64,000 nt of DNA. It comes from Lethocerus indicus. Lineage: Eukaryota > Arthropoda > Insecta > Hemiptera > Belostomatidae. How positions within the stretch are numbered: the stretch's first letter is position 1; each line of letters begins with the position of its first letter. Positions 13,104-27,860 of the stretch are shown piece by piece. Below the pieces are notes generated by a model. That model was given only the letters and a program-made list of their open reading frames with translations, was not told the DNA's origin and made no database searches. The stretch is taken from contig JACDQD010000004.1 of the NCBI GenBank assembly GCA_019843655.1, positions 26,547,872 to 26,611,871 of the forward strand, in the 5' to 3' direction. A program made the translations under genes and the position numbers.

Positions 13104-16100
13104 AACTGTTGAACTTAACAGTGGATAATATTTCTGAAAACAATCTGTTAATTGAACGGGGGATCCCACTTTGGTATTCCGGTCACGTTGTTATCTAGCA
13201 ATTTATATTGTGATTCTGTATTGTTTTTATGCCTCGAGAATTTTCCTCGACCGGAGAAAAAAATAGATTTATATTTTAAGACCCCCCCTCCCCCCTGTTG
13301 GTGTTTTATTGCAAAAACGTTTTTCGGCCCTCCTGTTTCTGGCCACGAGGCCGGTGATTGAATTGGCCGCCGGCAGAAAGGGAATTGGTTCATTTCCGCG
13401 TTAACGCGAGCGCATTATCCTCGACGGCGAGTCTCTCAATTTTGTTTCACCGATTCAATTAGGACCCAATTACGGCCGGGCAGAAACGTCCCGTTGTAAA
13501 AACCGAAAGGGCCCAATAACTCTTCCTCCCCACTACCAACAGCATTTTGACTATTAATTGCGGTGTTACCAGCCAACCCGAATATAACCTCGGTTTTGAG
13601 CTATTGAACGAAATTCGACGATGTTTTCAATTATTTTTTCATTACTTGTCAGAAACTAATTTTGGTGACGGTAGGACTGTGGGAAGAAACTCGGTCGGTA
13701 GGGGTTGGCGCCCTGCTATTCCGGGATTTTTCCTGCGTGTGGAAATCATCAGAGTGGATCTGAAGGATTTTTGCCCTTTCCTTCTGGGACCTCTCGGGTG
13801 TTGTCCGCTTTGCAAATCTCAATCTAGGAAAATCTTTCCTACCAGGGGCCATTCGGACATTTTTTTACGGTCGGAAATTCCTGTAACAGGAGCCGACATC
13901 CGAGCGTCAGTCCGTTGATTTTTTTAGTTCCTTCTCTCGTCCGTTAAAGTCCAGGTCTCGACATGACTGAAGGTTTGGAGAACAGGACAGCCGTGGTGAA
14001 GAATGAAAAAAGGAGACTTGTTACGCTTTCATCCGGACTCTACGTGCGGTGGGAAAGTGCCCGGAAAGCGCCACCTGTTGAATTCCTCACGCTGGAGTTG
14101 ATCCCAGAGATAGATAGAGTGAGGGAGGGAGGGAGAGAGAGAGAGGGTGACCAATCGCCAATCGGGTAAACAGCCAATCGGAATTCTCACATTAATTCGG
14201 CCAAAACAATTCGGGGGCGTCCCCCAATTTTATTGTCTTACCCCGCTTGTAGTAGATATCCGAAGCTTCCAGTAATCTCCTTTGAGATTTAATAGTTTAG
14301 AACCCCCCCCCCCAATCACCAATGGCCAATCAATTGAACGAAAGCAAATTCCTTTAAACGCTTACTGCAAACATTGAGTAATTAGATTGAAATCTAATTC
14401 CACATTTTCATCCTTGAGTTAGCAACCGTCGCTATGACAGCGCTTCGAGTGTTTCAAGTAAGAATGGAAAGTTTCGGCCAATGTTCGGCCAACATGGAAT
14501 TCCAAATGGACGTTTTACGAATTAAAACCTATATCAATTTAAAACGTAAATCGAAACGGGGTGGAAAGTTGAAGCGGGATTTACTTTTGTCTCTTCTAGT
14601 TTATGCGACAAATAGAGAAATATTTCTCTAGTCGAGTCACGCTCTAAAGGGCTTCAGCTCAATTTGAACAACAAAGGCAACAAGTTCACTTCCCTCGACG
14701 ATTTTTCCAGATCAAATTTAATTTAAAGTTTTATGCCGTATACCCCCCCCACCCCGTCCCAGAAAGCTCCCTCAGGCACAAAGCTAATATTTATAAAAGC
14801 GCACCCGCCGCAAAAATGATTCCCGATACCGAAGACCAAACAAACAGAAAGAAATCGATGCATCGATGCATTTTGAAAGCCTCATTATTCCGCGAGTATA
14901 GCCCAGAGAGTCGAACGCAAACAAAAATTTCCCCTTCCCAGTTATTATTAATTAGTTAAATATAATATTTAATTACCCTCCGCTCTGATAAATTAATTAT
15001 AATATTACTTATCTATCATCACTTACACAGAGATTCGCGGAAACGAGGAAAACTCTAGTGGAAGCAGAATAACGAACGATGGTGTTGATATTCCTAACTA
15101 TCCCAGACCCATGGACAGGGGTCTTAAATGTATCAACCTCATTTTTCTCTGCACTGTAGTATGCAATTAGAAATAACATTTATTTAGTGAGTGCGCTGCC
15201 TTTCGACGTAACATATGACTTTTGTTTTAACGCACGAGAACGTGTTAAATGGAGAAAATCAATTAAAATAAATACATACACTAAACAGAAAATCGCGTAT
15301 ATATTGTTATAAATAAAATAGTTGTTGTATATGTTTTGTGCGAATTAAACAACCATCAGATCCAACCACTATAAGCATCGGATTTCTCTTTCAGTAGCCA
15401 AATTGGTAGAGCAGTAAGTCAATCGAAGTGTTAGATAGAGCCGGCCGCTGACATTATAACCGGGGCCTGTGTTCCGGTGTTGGGTACCCGGCCGTGTGTA
15501 CTGAGAGGGTTCACGGTAAACAAGGCCGACGGCGGCTTGCAGGAAATTACAAGGGAAGAGAACACCAGCTCGGAAATGGAGGCCAGCATATTTACTCGGC
15601 GGTAGCAGACAGAATGGAGCAGTGAAGCCCGCGGTACAAGCAACACGTAGAAGGGGTTCATTACCGGCCCTACCCAGACATTTTTGAACCCCGCTCTAAC
15701 CCTCACACAGGGGCCTAATGGCGATTTATTTATTTACACCTCCCAAGCGGTCTAGCCGGACGGATCCGTAAACTCTACAGGAAAGTAATACAAAAACACT
15801 TCCCGCAATAAATCAATACGTGTATTTAATATCCCCATTGGGTTTAATGGGTTCTGGGGATAACGGACAGGTAATCGATATCTGTTTTGACTCTGGAAAA
15901 ATCCTAAACAAAACAACGCAATAAATATTAACAACCGTGAAAAATTTAAATAATAATAATAATAAAAATAAAAACGACAGTATGCCAGCTAAAACCGTTA
16001 AAGTATTAAACAAATGAGCGGTTACTTTATTTAATTTAAAATTTTACCCAGTGTGTGATATATATGTAAAATACTACAAAAAATCTTATTCCTCCGTAAA

Positions 16101-19100
16101 ATCACTGAGATAGGCCAGGTCCATTAGAAGCGAAAACGTTCGCATCGGAAACTCGGTCTGGATACGACAGCTGTTTACACTATTCGAGAAACAATAAATC
16201 AGCGAAAACCTGAAACCCAGTCAAACAAACTGGCCGCCTACAAGCTCCTTCATCAACTTTGAAATGAACCCGTTCTCACATTGCATGCGTCAATGCACTT
16301 TTGGCCAGCAGCTCCGTTTGTATTGCAGAATCGGTTCGATGAGTTTATTTACATTTTCAACGTAGTTAACCGAGGTACATCCTGTTGATTTACGATCCCC
16401 TATTTGCTTTATTTGGATTCGGACATTTTACGCCGGTCGAGCCACGGGTAAAATTCACGCGGGCTTTAGAGGCCCAGCGAACGCAATATGTGAATAAGAA
16501 AAAGGCGCCCGGACCTAGGTGGAGAATTGACAGCGAAGTTCTTGAAAAATGCGACCCTGAAATGTTTAGAAAAATGTGCTTGTAATTAAGAAAAGGCCTA
16601 AGGAAGAATAGCAACTTTTCTGTGCTTATTATTATTTGCAAGATTAATCTAAGAAATATGATTTTTTCTAGTAAAATGACATTTGTAAAATGGACTGGTT
16701 ACTTTCTAACAAGGAAAGCATAAGAAGCCGATCCGGCCGACATTCAAATAACACGCCCCACCGGTTTTCAATGCGAATCCCAATAAGATAAGAAAAGTGT
16801 AGTTCGGGACATAAAGAAGGTCCCGGACATAAAGAAATACTGAGAAGTGTATGCGGCACATTTTTAAATGTATTATCTGTATTCGCAGCAGTGAGGGGAT
16901 ATTTTTAATTTCTGCTTATGGACACAGCAAAGGAGCTGGCAGTTTGCAAGACAACTACTGAAAGTAAACAAGAAATAATTAAGCGTACAAAAGAAAAAAC
17001 AAAGCAATTACTTTAAACTTCCAAGACTTTATTTATGCTTAGTTTAAAGGAACTTTGAACTTTGCCCGACAATCCAGGCGCTATTAAAGTCTACTGGTTC
17101 ATTTACGTTTGGTCTAACCGTAATTATTAAATTTTGGTTGTTTAATATTTGGTTACAGGTGTTGCTGGTGGAGGTTTTTTGTTGTTAGTACAAGATATCA
17201 ATATAATAAAATATAAACATTTAGTGTGAAAATAGCCCATCATTAAAACAATTCACCAGTGCACAATCGTATTGTATGCAACATAAATTGTGAAACTTTT
17301 TCAGGAGTTATTTGAGCTCTAGTCGTAAACAATATTAAATTATACATTTGACTTGTTTCTGGCACTGTTTTAGACGAGTTACTGAGGTCTATTACCAGAG
17401 CGGAGCTGAAGAAGAGAGAACATGTACATGAACCATCTGAACATGTACCAGACTGTGCTGCAAAACGCGAAAACCTTTTTGCAATTTCTTAAATGGCCAA
17501 TACCAGCCCTCCCCCCTAATAATAAAACTCAATCTGCCGCCAAATTGTACATTTATATCGTCCCGGAATCTAATGGTCCCGGTTTTTCTTCGGGCACTAA
17601 TATTTGTAATAGACAGAAGAAGTCTCTGCCCGCATAAACTTATTCATCGGTGTGGCCGCGGGTGTTTGGAGGGGGGAGGAGTAGCGGGTTTAATTAATGG
17701 GAGAATTTAATGAAATGAATGGGAGCTGACTATTCATGCTAAATTAATAATTGGGGGCGTCAATTTGGGGCATCTGACCGCGGGCACAACTCTACCGAGA
17801 GAAATTAGGGCAAAACCCAGTCGGACTTGAATTAATACAACGGAACTTAACACAGTCAATTCCGTCTCGGCATATATTACCCACTAATAAGGCCCGCTGA
17901 AAGATGCAATATAATTATAGTATAAAAACAAAGCGCTCGCGTTGATTTCCTCTTCCCTTTGGTCCTATTTTACAAACCTGAATATAGATGAAATAAAGGG
18001 GGAAAGCGAAGTAAGGATCCCGTCCTCGAGAAAAATAAATTCCAGTAGCAATTTGCCTCGACGGTTCATGAAAGGAGCGCCTAGAGCTCTTGTCTAGATT
18101 TATTTTTAAGGTAGTTGCTTGTTTGCTTTTTTTTTATTAGACGGTTTCGTGATCAAAACATCTGTTAAAAACGCCTGTAGCAATTTGTAAACAGAAAAGA
18201 CTTGTTTTTAGAAAGTATGCTGAGTTCAGTTTCCATCTTAATTAGTTTGGCCAATCGGAAGTAACTGTTAAACATTTACTTACTGTCAGACATTTGTATT
18301 CTTTCAAGCTTTAGGTAATTTAATCAAAAGTTGAAAGAAGCAAGTCTGGGCGAATGATAGTCTTGTGTAGGATTTGTTCGAATAATAATAGTTTAACATA
18401 GACCGATGTCATTAAATATTTCCTATTCGGGTTTGTGCCTATTCAAAAACCGAACATGGGACTGGAGCTGTGTGTGGGGGCAAACGAAGTCGGTATCTCC
18501 TTCTTCAGTTGAAACTAAAAAATACAGGAACCTTTCCCAGCCGACTGTCTGTGGGATTGCAGTTGGTTCGGGTTTCGGCTTACGAACTGTAGAGAAAAAT
18601 CCATTCCGCTCTCCCCCTCCTATCGAAACCCATTAGTCTAAAACCACTCAGGTTTAACCCTTCACAATAATACACGCAGAAGTCTGAAAAGGCGTTCGCC
18701 CTGCGCTCTGTTTCGTGCAAATCTCACTCACATGTCGTCCTGTATAAGACTATACCTCTTACCAGTCTCGGACTCTTGTCTTTCTCTTAAGGCAGCACTC
18801 TTCCTGGTTAATAAGGCTCTGCATTTTATTTGTACTGCGTAAATCGCGGATATCCTCAATTTTTTTATCCCCAATTAGTTCCAGTTCAAAGAGCAGTATT
18901 GAGGGCGAAACTTAAAAAAACAAGAAAAAGCTGCCAAAATAATTTTCACTAAACTATATATCAATACCTCACAATATCGCGAGCGCGTATATAAATATTC
19001 GATAATTCACAGAAGTCGGAGATTATAAATTTACATTAACTACAATGACTGGCTACCAGAAATATTTTACTGTCTTTAAATTCGTTCCTCTAGTGCAATC

Positions 19101-19366
19101 ATCAGTGTATTTCCCGCCTTCATATTTACCACCGTCCACATCACAATCGAGGCTAGTCATTTTTGTTTATTTTCATAATATTTATTAAGCGCGACATCAT
19201 ATCTTGTCCATCACAAGCCCGCGGTTTTGGCCAGAATTGTATCAATTAATATTTGACAATTTTTCCTCATAATAACTGCTCAACGTTCTTAATGAATTCC
19301 AATTTATTCTCTAATGTCGATTGAAGAAACAGTTGTTGGTCTTCTGAGGCGTAACATCGCGAGGAA

Positions 19367-19369
<3 letters not shown>

Positions 19370-19424
<55 letters not shown>
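19370..19424. repeat. (AT)n microsatellite
   Basis: This is a pure TA/AT run of about 55 bases. The Tyr-Ile open frames across it are artefacts of the repeat. Confidence 0.95.
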
Positions 19425-19426
<2 letters not shown>

Positions 19427-19703
19427 AAAACGGTATTACCACTTAGTGACACGTGCCCAACCGATTCTGTGCTTATTTACACAGCGGCCATATTTCTCAT
19501 AACCTACAACCGCGTCTGTACACTAATCCGTAAAATGATATTTATATTTTCCTTAAGGGAAACTGGCTTTTCCTGTACGGCCCGCAAAGTGGGTTCAGCT
19601 TTTCGGTAGTGAGGCAGAAGAAGGGGGCTGGTTAAGAATTCATGAAAGGAGGGAGCCAAGGGAGGCGGACCTTTGCCAGCCTCGAGAGTTACCGTGTAAA
19701 CAG

Positions 19704-19866
<163 letters not shown>

Positions 19867-22569
19867 CTTAGAATCCACGCGAAAACCCCCTCCCCCACAA
19901 TGCCCATAGCTGAAACACTAATTTTCTTTCCCTTATTTACTCGGCGCTGAGCAAACACAGGAAAAACAGATAATTTTATTAGAAGGAGAAAAAAATTACA
20001 GTCGCATAAATACAAAACGGCGTGGCGGTTCATTTTTTGGAGTCACCTAATTATAACAAAAAAAAGGAGTTACTACAATAACTTTATCATTCCATTTCTG
20101 AAGAATCTTGCGTTTATAAATGCTATTTTAAATTAATGTCCATATAAAACGGGGTATCGGTATCGGGCCGTTGCAGCTAAAATTGAATAATAAACCCGAC
20201 GGAGGGCAGAGGAAGTCCCGCGGATGATCGGTTCCTGAACAATTTCCCCTTTTAACGACGCCGTCATTCCGTCCCGTACGAGAGCAGCGTCGATAAACAA
20301 TTAAAGTCCCTGAAATCATCGATATTGGAACAACTCCACATAACGAAACCTAATCAATTATAGGAAACGGGACACGCCGTATTCATTTGGTTTTTGGCCC
20401 CAGGGAGAATGAACGGAATTATTTATAGGGAGCTGGATGACGAGACTGTTTGCTGTTGATTCAGTTTTGAGAATGGACTGCCATATCAAGACTATACTAT
20501 GAGAAATTGCTGTCGGAAAAAACAAAACAAGTAAGTAGTATCATTTTAATCACCTTAAATCGACTAATCGCGGTAGCCGACATATACTATGTGTAGTATT
20601 CATGTATCAGAACAACCTCTAGAAAATCACCGGGATTAATATTATGCAATCGACTTCTTAAAAAACTTAAACTATCCAGAGGCCTCAAGAACTACATCGT
20701 CTGAAACGTGAAGAACAATTCAGACTCCGAGAGGAACCGCATTCGGAGCATTGCCAAATTTCGTTATAAGAACTACTGTCCATATACCTTCCGTAATTAG
20801 TTTATCCGATAGAATTATATAATACCTGTTACTGTGACCTAACCGAATCATTGGGTGTGTTCTATCATCATTTATTGTTAACCTCGGGCCAAAATTTCTC
20901 AGTTATCAAACCTCTAATAATGCGGCTAATAATTTTACTAATTCTTCCGTCCCGAATTAGAATTTTTTTTTGTAATTCGTGTTATTACATTTTGCGGCGG
21001 TATAGTGACGTCATGGTTGGGGACAATGAAGAAGCGCATTCGGTGTAGAGAATTGCCGAGTCAGCGGCCCTTCCAAGGGCAGACACCGGCTAAAAGGATT
21101 GTCCAATAATTGGTTGTCTGGGGAATTCTGACGGCCCTGGAAAAGCCGCCCTCGAGAATGACCATTTTCTGATCTCTGTACGAGTGCCTCCGTTCACTCA
21201 CCCGACGGTATGTGGAGAGACATTTTCATTATATGGTAGGGTCATATATACATGTAACAGTCAATAACCTTCTCGCTACCATTATAAAGCATAAATTCAC
21301 CGGATTTTCTATCCAAAGCACACGTTAAACAATCATCTATACCATTCTTTCACCAACCTGTCGACCCTTTACATTCCCCCGCTCCCTCTTCGCCGAAACA
21401 TCTGTTGAGGTTATTGATCTGGTGAAACACCAAATTGGTATAATTCGCATAAAACCCGATTCATTCTAGTATAGGAAATATATCATAGTAAGATAATTTA
21501 TTGGACCGTATGTAACTTTGACATTTCAATCATAATATGTTCATAATCACACTTTAGTCACTTATTTGGTCCTAGTAACAAGTGTAAGCTACTGATTGAG
21601 CAGCTGATACTGACCCGTTCTGTCGACAGAAGATTTGTTTAGAAAATCTTCTACGAAAAAAGCTCTTGAAAACTGTCCAAGATCGTTTGTACGACTACGA
21701 TCCATCGTGGGAAACTGTAAATCTCTGTCGGAAAGGATTTAAATTGCTGGAGGCATCGCCCCGAGGGGGCCACAAATCGTCCGGGCCAGAACGGCGATAC
21801 TATGCCTCGACAATACTCGCGAGTTTTTAGACTTTCGCGAAATTTATGGGTCTCCTCTCTAGCTAATCTGCCAACTTAACAATAACCTATTAAACGGATT
21901 AACTGGTTTATACTATATAAAGGTATTTCGGATTAAGAGTCTTTACAATAACAGCCAATTTTCACAATTTTCAAATAATAATTTCAAACGGCAACATTTT
22001 ACATATAGGTCCGCCCCCAAATTTAAAGGTATATACCCATTTGAAGGTATATTATTTTCAGTAAAACGGCGAGACGTATATTTTTTAATACGAAGCTCAG
22101 GTCAGGCTCTTTTTCCGGAACTCCGCCCGAAAAGACTTTTCATATCCCGTTATAAATTTTAACCGTTCAATCTTCCGCCGGCATTCCGCAGAGCCTGAAG
22201 AAATAAAGGAAACTTTTTTAATCACGAGCATTTTAATCTTAGGCTCGTGATATTCAACAGGGCGGTGAAAGAAATTCGAGACGACTGGCGCTCAAGGATG
22301 GCCCCACTCTCTTTTTTTAAACTCTTTCAATTATTAATGATTTATTACTTTGCGCGAGTGACTCGCACGAAAATATCATTAAAAATCCAATAACCCGACC
22401 GCTTTCGAAGTTTCCAGACTGGTAGTACAATTGGGCTAATCCCGCGTATATTTTCGACCCCGACGGAAATTGAAAGAGTTTAATTCTTAATCTTCGCATT
22501 TCATTCAACACGTATATTTTATTTCGAACCTGTCGTCGGTTTGTTAAAAAGTGGAATAAATCTACTAAC

Positions 22570-22749
22570 CTGGAGGTCGATGTAGGTGGTATATATTGGG
22601 TAGGGTAGGACGATACAGATGGCGGTGAGCCAGGAGCCGGTGGCGCAGACGAACGCCGGAATCCGCGGCTTCAGCGGGTCGTTGAGCAGGCGCTGCCTGT
22701 CCCACGCTATCAACAGCAGCGTCAAAGTCGAGACGTGCATCGGGATGTC
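22570..22749 (-). CDS. Orphan class A GPCR, second coding exon (TM3-TM4)
   Basis: The acceptor is a pyrimidine-rich stretch ending cccag|GACATC and the donor is CTCCAG|gttagt, both phase 0, so 60 whole codons are added (residues 135-194). The exon carries the cytoplasmic half of TM3 (STLTLLLIAWDRQR), with DRQR replacing the usual DRY/ERY triplet at 151-154. Intracellular loop 2 follows (LLNDPLKPRIP) and then TM4 (about 164-186, with the invariant W174). The GC content and the codon-like pattern stand out from the AT-rich flanks. A (CT)n tract lies just beyond the acceptor, at 22786-22830. The D-R-x-R variant is the main oddity; whether it affects G-protein coupling cannot be told from sequence. 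Confidence 0.85.
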
Positions 22750-22782
22750 CTGGGAAACAGAAAAAGAAATCCGATCTCAATA

Positions 22783-22785
<3 letters not shown>

Positions 22786-22830
<45 letters not shown>
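22786..22830 (+). repeat. (CT)n microsatellite
   Basis: This is a pure CT run. On the minus strand it lies about 40 bases upstream of the acceptor of the GPCR TM3-TM4 exon. Confidence 0.95.
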
Positions 22831-22831
<1 letters not shown>

Positions 22832-25800
22832 ACACGAACCCATCTATCAGACACGACAGGAATATTCCTTAGCAAGTCAAATAAGGAACGATAAGTGAGA
22901 AATTAGTTACACCCATATTCTGGACTTCATTCACATTAAATCGCAATAAATTAAGTCATAATTTAAACCCCTTTCGTACCAAAAAACAATTTTAGTTCCG
23001 TTAATCATGATGGCGGTACTAGGTGAGAGTGTTATATTTCGTACGAAATACTCCGAGAATATGAACTCATACAATTTTATAACTAGTTGATGATATAATA
23101 ATAATAATAACTAGTTTATTTGTTTTGAAAGATATAAGATCTTAGATGCCGATACCAATGAAGAGTGAAAATAATACTCCATTAACATAAAGTTATATAA
23201 ATATTGAAAAAAGGTTTTCCAAAACAGATTTTTGGACGAGTGAAATATTCGGAAAAGTTGTCAGAATGTTTCAATACTGTTTTCAAATTACTTCGAATTA
23301 CATAATGTTAATAAAACAAGAGGTGGCCTGTTCAGCTTAGTTAATGCGACGAAGCACAGTACGAGTTTCTTTACATTCGTATATTTATTTATACATTAAT
23401 ATAAATATGCGTAATATAAATATATATAAATATAGTGGTGGAAACATAATTTGAATATTATGTGAGCCACAACCTCCAAACCCGCAAGAGCGGGTATTAT
23501 ACAGCCTGAACTCCCAATTATCCCTATTGTTTTTATCTCTAGATTTTCGTTTCATTAAAATCCGCCAAAACGTTTACAAACAATTCCAAATAACCCGGGA
23601 AGATTCCCGTTTAATAATGTTTCACCTTGGTTTAACGGTTTGAAACCGTTTCAACTGTGTTATCGCGTCAAATATTAAAACAATTAAAACTGTATTTAAA
23701 TTAATGAGGCAGTTGAAATATTTATAATTTCTATTCGCGAAAAACAGATCTTCTTTCGTAAGAACGAGGTGTCAACTATTGAAACATAAAATGAATCGTA
23801 AGATCTCCATCGGCCGCTACATGAATATATTATTGTAACTTCCCTGAATTGTTCATTACGTCGCTTGATCTGTTTTACTTAAATCTGTCCGAAATTTGAG
23901 ATTGCTCTTTTATTACATTTCTTTTTACAACCGCCCTTATTATATGAAATAAAAGCGCTGTATTGGGGGCTCATTTTTACGACATCTCCGTCGATATTGT
24001 TCCGAGACAGAGAAAGGGTTGAATATTGACTAAAAATTAAGCTAATTAAATCTCTCCGTGTACAGGCGAAATTGGCCAATATCGGAAGGCGTTATCACTT
24101 TGTAATTTTAATTTTGTTCTCGAGAATACCGTACCGTAGTAATATTCTCTGCGGGTCTTTCCCGTGTTAATATTTAATTTGTGCATTTTATGAACTCAAC
24201 CATCTAAAAATGTTCTAATACGCTCTTCTTAACCCTGCCATGTTATTTCCATGGACTGTTTTCGACTATATCTTAAATTTAAACATATTGCCGTTTAGCT
24301 CATACTGAAATATATCGATTGTTGTATCTAATATTGTTTTATGTAGCGTGGTTCATAAAAAAATTCTTTTCTCTACCTGCAAATATTAATATTTCCAGTA
24401 TCTTCCTCTCTCAATACTATAATTTTCTTTTAGAGGGATTCCTAAATGAATTGTACTCTATTCGAACTGACACAACAATAAAGAGCTTACTTAAGCCTGT
24501 TTGAGGAGGTGTTAGGAACAAGTCATCGGAAGTCAAATAAAACTGAGGATCAGGGATTCCGGGATTTAAATTCCAGTTCTTTGAAGTAACTTTCGGTTAC
24601 TTTGCCCAGAAGTTTGTCCAGAAGTTGTGCAGCGGCCGGGTGTTCCACAATAGAACCGGTTTGTCCTCGACAATGGTCCCCTTTTCAGACAATGCTGCAC
24701 CACCACCACCCCCCCCCCGTCATTAATCAGTTATCATCGGTAGTTAGGCTATTGTGAGCGGGTTAATACCAGTCTGAGGAGCTCCCAAACTGTTTCACAG
24801 TGTTCTGAATATTATACTGGACCACTGCCATTTATACCCCCTCCGAATTTCCTTCATCTCGACCGCCATGCCGGTCTGAACAATGCTCGCAATCCTATTT
24901 GAATTTGACAACCATTTGGCAGCAACTACAAATTTTTTCCATACTCTTCAATCTACTTATATAAATGTGCTTTATTAGCGGATCGAGTGTCGGGCATTCC
25001 AGGAAATTGCTTCGATTCCAAATCAGGAAAAAAATGTTGTGTTCGTGCCATTAACGTCTACAGCGTTATATAAATATACTTCCGCTATTTTATCACTCCA
25101 TTTGCTCGTTGACAGTAACAGCGCCGGCGGTATAATTTCTCGACGTGCTTAAGTACCCATTAGTACATCCATAACAGTGATAATTATTGATTCTAGCGGA
25201 CAGGAATATTTTGCTAGTGTGACATTTTCATAGAAAATCGTTGGCGTAACAAATACTAACAGAGTTAATGCACGAACGTAAAGTAGGAACAGCGAGCAGT
25301 GGACGGGGCAAAGGAAATAGTCTCGAGTGCCTCTAACAGCGCCTCCTTCAGGAGCATTAGCGAATTAAATCAGAGCTAATGGCCGGGAAGAAAAAACCCT
25401 GAAAGTTCAATTCTACGAATGTCCCTGACTTTTTGCTCCCCTCAACTACGCTTCCCTCAAGGAACCTTTCCCGAAAATACCCCCAAGTCGCTAACCGAAT
25501 CACGGCCGAATAACTATTCACTGAGAATAGCTTCTGAAAATTGTTACAACATACAATATATTCCGTTATGATTTAATCAAATTTCTCAGTAGCCTATGCC
25601 GACATGTTCATGAGCCATTCCTCTATCTCGTCTAATAAGCAGATCCATATAAACACTAAGGAGAATCATCCGAACGAATTCATTGCACGATATAATGGAA
25701 AGGCTACACTTTTCCAATCCTAAATTGGCCTAAATTGTATAATGAATGTAAAACCTAATTATCTATAACAGAAAAGGCGAATCGGTTGAAGATCTTGGAA

Positions 25801-25930
25801 TTTCCGATTTTAAAATAATAAATGTTGTACTTATTAATAGTAATAACTCGAGGAGACCCACGCGCGGTTTATTGCGAATATGTTATCAGAGGAATTGAGT
25901 GTTTCGATTTCAGTTCAAGATGCATATATC

Positions 25931-26269
25931 GTAAATAAATATTTCATAAATCAATAAATGTCAGATTTCGTCATAAGGGATGAATGACGTATATACATTT
26001 CAATTCTATTCATCTAGGCAGATTTGTGTTCCGTCACCGGAGGCGATATCATTTCTCGCTGGAACGCATTACCAATGATCGCGCAGTTATATTTTAATAA
26101 CACCGTGGGTCTCAATTGATGAGGGGGGGCTAGGATGCGGAACCGACCCGACACATCGGCGCTGCCGGATTAGCATTAAGCGCCCGGCGTAATAAACTTT
26201 CGGTCTTGATACTAAACCCGCCCGACACGCACCTCTTGCGGTCTCCATTGTACGCGCCGTGTGGCTCGT

Positions 26270-26275
<6 letters not shown>
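25931..26275 (+). repeat. Duplicated non-coding element, copy 1
   Basis: This stretch is clearly related to 27492-27860 in the same orientation. Shared landmarks in order are a TAAATAAAT...CATAAATCAAT start, a CATTTC/CAATTCTA segment, TATTTTAATAAC, AATTGATGAGGG, GCGGAACCGAC, CGACACATCGGCGCTGC, GGATTAGCATTAAGCGCC, TTTTCGGTCTT-like sequence and TTGCGGTCTCCA. The right half looks about 80% identical by eye. It is not coding and shows no obvious terminal repeats. It may be a duplicated enhancer or a low-copy non-autonomous mobile element. Confidence 0.65.
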
Positions 26276-26410
<135 letters not shown>

Positions 26411-27491
26411 CAACTTTATATTCATTAACTAAATCGCATTAAACCATTATATTTTAATATATTTTCCGCCTAGCAGTAATACATTATACTGTATACAATG
26501 TTAAATTATAATGCATATTATAACATCAATCAAAGAGAATGCGATGTAATCCAGTAATTCAATTAAGCCATTATTAGTGTTCGAAGAAGTATTTATTTCA
26601 TATTTCTCATCAAAACATTCTATGTTAAGATAATATAAAAATCTGTTCTCTTTATACCTCGTTACGAGAGAATATCGGTTGGATTACCCCCGTAAATTAT
26701 TTTGTTAATTATAGTTTGAATGCATTTCGAATTTATTGTATTCATATGTTACGATAAAGAACCAAGTTAATATTTTAAGGTTGTCTGACTAATAATAGCA
26801 CGCCTACGAAGTCGGATTAAATTAAACTAAAGCATAGTATATATGCCAATTTTACACGTCTCTACCTAGCAAGTTTTGTAATAGTTCACGACGATTGCCA
26901 CCTTTGCGAAATTGTAATAAAAATCATCGCAATATCACTTCTCTCTGCCTTGTACTAACGCGTAATAAAACGCTCAGCTCAGAGGCGTACTAAAATGAAT
27001 AAGTTTCTAGTTAAATTTGTCTGTCAGAAGAGCGAGACAAATTTAAAGGTGACGAAAATGCACAACTATGTCGATTAATACAGCTTTCGAGATAAAATTA
27101 AAATTGTAAAATACACAAAAATTCGAATGGAATAAAATGTGAATTCGCCGTACTTACTTCCCGGAAATATTCTCCGTGACTGGAAAAATGATAATTAATT
27201 TATTTTCTCTTGAAACCTACCTACGTAGTTATTATCTGAACACTTTTTAAGTTGAACCAAATTTTCGAAAGCGAACGATACTTTAACTGAATTGTAATAC
27301 ATTATCGAGAAGTTAATTATTATTTTGATATAACCAGATATATAAGCATGCAGAAGTCTGTTAACTTGTATATGTGTTTATATAGTTTTTTATAAACATG
27401 TTTAGTCTTTTGCTAGACCATGAAGAGACAGAAGAATACGACATTTACGATATTTTTTATTCTTTACTGGTAAAGATCAAAATGAACAGAT

Positions 27492-27860
27492 CTTAAATAA
27501 ATAATTCATAAATCAATAGATGCCCGCGTTGTTTTTCAGAGTTGGTGACAGAAATGAAGGTATACACATTTCAGTTCTACTCATGCAGGCACATTTCTGT
27601 TATGTCACCAGAGGCGAAATCCTAATCATTTATCACGGGGACTCATTTTCAATGATAGCTGATGCCGGCGGAACAGCGATATTTTAATAACGCCGGGAGT
27701 CATAATTGATGAGGGACTGGGACGCGGAACCGACACGACACATCGGCGCTGCGGGATTAGCATTAAGCGCCTGACATTATTCATTTTCGGTCTTAATACT
27801 GAACCTGCCTGACACGCTATTTGCGGTCTCCACTGTACGCCCCGTCTGACCGGTTAATTA
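27492..27860 (+). repeat. Duplicated non-coding element, copy 2
   Basis: This is the second copy of the element at 25931-26275, starting about 1.56 kb further right. The order of shared blocks is preserved, with small indels. The best preserved part is the stretch from GCGGAACCGAC through GGATTAGCATTAAGCGCC. The long ATT microsatellite that follows copy 1 is absent here and is replaced by a short TA-rich stretch. Confidence 0.65.

Noticed and set aside
17380..17637. Acceptor-like site with an open stretch and a 71-codon frame
   Set aside because: No matching donor or partner exon in phase and no family resemblance; could be a non-coding RNA exon but unsupported.
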